Position numbers and translations under genes: made by a program
Shown here: positions 33,701-35,809 of the stretch, one piece after another
Layout: every line of letters starts with the position of its first letter
Numbering within the stretch: the first letter of the stretch is position 1
The notes under the pieces: generated by a model
The model's input: only the letters and a program-made list of their open reading frames with translations
Told to the model about the DNA's origin: nothing
Database searches by the model: none
DNA from: Paludibacter jiangxiensis
GTDB lineage: Bacteria > Bacteroidota > Bacteroidia > Bacteroidales > Paludibacteraceae
DNA length: 35,809 nucleotides
Assembly (NCBI GenBank): GCA_945870155.1
Contig: CAMBSB010000036.1
Location: 1-35,809 of the forward strand
Direction: 5' to 3'

Positions 33701-34845
33701 ATCTCCTGATAACTATTGTTTTTGCGATTATAAGTAATCAATCCATTATCAGTTCCCAACCAGATTATTCCGCCAATTTCGGTAACGGAATTTATACAAC
33801 CAATTTTTTCTTTACCCGAAACAATGGGCGTAATCTGATTAAAATAATTGCTGTATTTACTGTAAAAATCGATGCCGCCATTCCAGCTTCCTACCCAAAT
33901 ACTACCGCTTTTATCTTTGTAAAGCGTAATTACTTTTTCGTCTTTTAATTGTCCGTTCCGGATGTTGAGTTGCTGTGTAACTATCTTATTTTTAATGTCA
34001 TATATCAACAATCCTTTGCGGGTTGCCAGCATCAAAAAGCCCGGTTTGTATTCTACCATGTATCCAATTTGCTCGTGGTCGAACGAAACGCCATTCCGCA
34101 TTTTAAGCGGAATTTGTTCAAATGTTTTGGTATCGGGATTGAATTTCTTTAAACTATTCGACCACATACCAGCCCAAAGCGTGTGTTCTGCGTCTTCGAA
34201 AAGCGTATAAATATAATCGTTGGCAGGAAGTGGATAATTGCTTAATTTACTTGTTTTTACATCAAAAACAAAAAGGCCATCACGCACGGATGCAAAACAA
34301 ATATTTCCATCAGCCCGCTGAATAAGCCAAATAATAGCATCGTTGGTGTAAATGTGTTTGAAATTGTCAGTGTTTTTCTGATAAACATCCAATCCTTTGG
34401 TAGTTCCAATCCAGGTGTTATCCAATTTATCGTTTAATAAATGCTTGATAGCCAAACTCGAAACCGAAGATTTATCTTTTTCATCATGAAAATAACGCTT
34501 GAATTTCTCCGTTTTTGGGTCGAAATAATTCAAACCATGATGTGTGCCAATCCAAAATCCTCCGGATTTGGTTTCAGCTATTGAAGTTACATCGCTGCTG
34601 CTAATGCTGTTTTCGTCGGTTAGCGAGGAGCGATATATTTTGAACGATGTTCCGTCGTACCGATTAAGTCCATCGCGCGTACAGAACCACATGTAGTTTT
34701 TACTATCCTGCAAAATTCTAATAACCGTATTTTGGGAAAGTCCTTCTTTTACAGATAGATTGCTGAACTGAAAATTGTCGTCCTCTGCTGAAAAACAGTG
34801 GATTGTGACAAATAATAAAGTAAGAGTCAGTATTCTCAAACGCAT
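30796..34845 (-). CDS. Hybrid two-component system regulator (HTCS), one-protein sensor and AraC activator
   Basis: A 1349-aa inner-membrane regulator that senses oligosaccharide in the periplasm and activates nearby polysaccharide-utilisation genes. Order: signal peptide (about 1-20, ending CFSA); a double seven-bladed Reg_prop propeller, seen as many 'D..G.lWigT..GL..y' repeats from about 25 to 680; Y_Y_Y domain (about 695-765); one membrane segment (about 772-793); HisKA with H828 in NFSHELRTPLTLIIGPL; HATPase_c (about 935-1060); receiver with D1152 in IISDIMTPNMSG; AraC-type double HTH (about 1245-1349, 'GFNDSSYFGKCFKSYFGVTP'). All parts are intact. It is divergent from the beta-helix gene at 35025, its likely target. 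Confidence 0.97.
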   Translation of the reverse strand: MRLRILTLTLLFVTIHCFSAEDDNFQFSNLSVKEGLSQNTVIRILQDSKNYMWFCTRDGLNRYDGTSFKIYRSSLTDENSISSSDVTSIAETKSGGFWIGTHHGLNYFDPKTEKFKRYFHDEKDKSSVSSLAIKHLLNDKLDNTWIGTTKGLDVYQKNTDNFKHIYTNDAIIWLIQRADGNICFASVRDGLFVFDVKTSKLSNYPLPANDYIYTLFEDAEHTLWAGMWSNSLKKFNPDTKTFEQIPLKMRNGVSFDHEQIGYMVEYKPGFLMLATRKGLLIYDIKNKIVTQQLNIRNGQLKDEKVITLYKDKSGSIWVGSWNGGIDFYSKYSNYFNQITPIVSGKEKIGCINSVTEIGGIIWLGTDNGLITYNRKNNSYQEINTGVNSTFNEVKFIYRDNDKLWVSIYAGGLHVLNLQTKRIERSIPNFNYGYVKAMTKDATGNYWIATGTNDPFLMFNPATNQFQKRFPIKGSKQLFMPVNVQDVLLDKEQTVWVGTRSDGLYRYNFKTKELQHLQATPDSNSLSNSHVSAIFRDSQQQLWVGTYGGGICLYNEKSGNFKTFNHKNGLLNDAVCGIMEDVDGSLWISTLEGISRFNPTKKVFDNYTNSNGYPVQETVTHASMRLSDNSFIVGGVNSFVLFNSDRIVKNPIVPNVVISKFKVWADNVSDNASTTESVFPDKEVELKYYQAAFTIYFAALNYVFPNKNQYAYMLEGFDKNWNSVINERSATYTNIPPGTYTFRVKACNNDGVWNEEGASFDIHILPPPWKTWWAYLIYILLIISILGGFIYYILNKQQLETDITIKQIEQRNLEDNHQMRVRLFTNFSHELRTPLTLIIGPLNEILSKVELPEWLRPKLELIFKNAQRLLWLVNQLMDFRKLESGFMKPNVSQVDFNLFIDDIVLSFKELATTKNINLTLENKNKNIDTWFDPILVEKVFFNLLSNAFKHTIENGEVKIQVNEILPTNIKDYTNAIFPTQGALLIEISDNGNGIETSELEKIFEPFYQAHNHEGANIYGTGIGLNLCKSIVELHLGKIWAESEIGKGSTFKILFPLGNQHFSPAELSNLKTVEHDRSIIVDLPDNQVVVTKGTTLEELKKKENFTVLVVEDNEDVRSYVKSLLIENYRIIEAEDCLIGCKMAVEFVPDLIISDIMTPNMSGIELCNKLKNNEVTDHIPIILLTALSGMEQIKEGLNSLADDYIVKPFNPELLQLRVNNLISIRRRIRNSFNKNSVYANINTELPSTEEKFISKVFDYIKKNIDNPDLRIDSFSQDVGMSRVQFYRKIKSITGKTPSALILEIRMNAASDLIKKTDLNVNEIAYQVGFNDSSYFGKCFKSYFGVTPGEYNG

Positions 34846-34872
34846 GTATCAGATTGTTGTGGGGTTTGAATG

Positions 34873-34880
34873 CAAATATA
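34873..34880 (-). promoter_or_regulatory. -7 box of the HTCS gene
   Basis: Minus-strand TATATTTG matches TAnnTTTG 27 bp before the ATG. An ATTG (34904-34907) lies 23 bp upstream as a weak -33 candidate. Confidence 0.5.
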
Positions 34881-34987
34881 TGCAAACATTTTTGTTTTTG
34901 AGTCAATTTCTGCTTCAGATTAAAACTATTGATACAATTATTCTTTTATTTGAAACAAAAATCGCATTCCATAGTCTGATATAACTC

Positions 34988-34995
34988 TAATTTTG
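34988..34995 (+). promoter_or_regulatory. -7 box of the beta-helix gene
   Basis: TAATTTTG matches TAnnTTTG 29 bp before the ATG at 35025. No -33 TTTG lies at 19-21 bp, as might be expected for a promoter that depends on an activator such as the divergent HTCS. Confidence 0.5.
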
Positions 34996-35024
34996 CAACG
35001 TGATATTTAAAAAAATAAATTACT

Positions 35025-35809
35025 ATGCAAACAAACACATCCAGCTTTTTCAAAGCGCTTATTTTCTTGTTTTTTATTATAACTAATCTAAAAGCAGCAC
35101 AACCTGAACTTGGTTGGGGTCCCGAAATTAAAACAGGATTAGAGCTTTATGTTTCGCCCACTGGAAATGATGATAATGATGGTTCTGTTCAGAAACCATG
35201 GAAAACCATAGCCAAAGCACAATCGTATATTCGTGAGTTGAATAAGGGCAACAACTTACCCGAAAAAGGTATTACAGTATGGTTGCGTGGCGGGAGGTAC
35301 GAACAGGCTATAACGCTAGCTTTTGGCAAAGACGATAATGGAACTGCCGAAAAACCAATCATTTACAGAGCCTTCATTAATGAGCAGGTGTCTGTTTTTA
35401 ATGGTAAAATGATAGACCCCAAAGCATGGAAAACAATTGGAAAAGAAGCTGCTAAACGTGTTCATCCTTCTATTAAACCCGAAAAGCTACGTGAATTGGA
35501 TATTACGGCTTTAGGTGTAAAAAACGCATCCGTTTTTGCCGATAAATTTATCAACTGGACATTATTTGATTTTTTTGCTAACGATATTCGCCAGCCTAAC
35601 GCTCAATGGCCAAACTTGGATGAGAGCATACGGGGAACAAACGAACCGGGTTGGACAACCTGCAACGGTTCGAAAGATATTATTACATTTCATTATGGCA
35701 TGGGTGGCAAACCAACCGACAAAGATGGCACAAACGAATTGGATTTGGATGGAACAAAACGGGCAGAGCGTTGGAAAAAATCGATGGCTGATGGTCATAA
35801 AATTTGGCT
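35025..35809 (+). CDS. Secreted right-handed parallel beta-helix protein, probable polysaccharide-degrading enzyme (cut by window edge)
   Basis: The first 261 codons of an open frame that continues past the window. It starts with a signal peptide (MQTNTSSFFKALIFLFFIIT, then NLKAAQP). Next comes the typical opening of secreted beta-helix carbohydrate enzymes, YVSPTGNDDNDGS..KPWKTI (about 42-62), then 'VWLRGGRYEQAITLAFGKDD' (about 85-104) and 'EKPIIYRAF', matching the first helix rungs. This opening is shared by several glycoside hydrolase and polysaccharide lyase families (GH141-like proteins among them), so the substrate cannot be stated. The catalytic residues would lie further right. Position next to a divergent HTCS supports a role in glycan use. 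Confidence 0.85.
   Translation, partial: MQTNTSSFFKALIFLFFIITNLKAAQPELGWGPEIKTGLELYVSPTGNDDNDGSVQKPWKTIAKAQSYIRELNKGNNLPEKGITVWLRGGRYEQAITLAFGKDDNGTAEKPIIYRAFINEQVSVFNGKMIDPKAWKTIGKEAAKRVHPSIKPEKLRELDITALGVKNASVFADKFINWTLFDFFANDIRQPNAQWPNLDESIRGTNEPGWTTCNGSKDIITFHYGMGGKPTDKDGTNELDLDGTKRAERWKKSMADGHKIW

Noticed and set aside
33370-34210. Several plus-strand open frames opposite the HTCS propeller
   Set aside because: They are antisense to a continuous, well-recognised 1349-aa protein and show no motif.
35562-35798. 78-codon minus-strand frame at the right edge
   Set aside because: Antisense to the beta-helix gene, whose plus-strand frame is open throughout and has a signal peptide and family motif.

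Overview
The window is an AT-rich chromosomal segment from a member of the phylum Bacteroidota, most likely order Bacteroidales or a close relative. The evidence is a type IX secretion C-terminal sorting tail, DUF4837 and DUF6427 proteins, a one-protein hybrid two-component regulator (HTCS), a PheS with a zinc-knuckle insertion, and many sigma-ABfr-style -7 boxes (TAnnTTTG) instead of sigma-70 promoters. Shine-Dalgarno sites are largely absent. The species cannot be named from this window.

Layout. Positions 1-87 hold the first 29 codons of a tyrosine integrase that runs off the left edge, behind a promoter that overlaps a palindromic operator; a mobile element may therefore lie to the left. 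Positions 294-2885 hold housekeeping genes on the minus strand: a small coiled-coil gene, zapA and rny. Positions 3105-12030 read rightward: an M3-family lipoprotein peptidase, a possible structured RNA or long leader, then a membrane and envelope group (DUF6427 protein, YqaA/DedA-like protein, Amidase_2 lysozyme-like amidase, a large Amidase_3 protein with an inserted golvesin-like domain, and a DUF4837 lipoprotein). pdxA follows. Positions 13402-18256 are minus strand: a T9SS-exported ethylbenzene-dehydrogenase-like protein, the glycogen branching enzyme, a YhcH-family protein and a DUF2461 protein. pheS (+) converges on a large cytosolic hybrid histidine kinase (-). A DEAD-box RNA helicase and the overlapping folate genes pabB-pabC (+) come next.

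The most interesting part is 26586-29983 on the minus strand, a tight three-gene operon: a PqqD-like protein, an HPr-kinase-like protein, and a single polypeptide joining an S24/S26 signal-peptidase-like domain to an ABC exporter. This has the logic of a ribosomal-peptide (RiPP) maturation and export system: recognition protein, modifying kinase, leader peptidase and exporter. It uses a serine-type S26-like protease in the place where bacteriocin exporters use a C39 cysteine protease. No convincing precursor gene is visible, although two very short open frames lie upstream.

Positions 30796-34845 encode an HTCS regulator, divergent from a truncated, secreted parallel beta-helix protein at the right edge (35025 onward). 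That arrangement is typical of a polysaccharide-utilisation locus continuing to the right.

Intergenic regions carry many small repeats: CCCCCTAAAGGGGG-type elements, CCCGAT hairpins, GATG and AATCAAC tandem arrays, purine-rich tails after genes, and several long perfect inverted repeats. No tRNA, rRNA or CRISPR array was seen.
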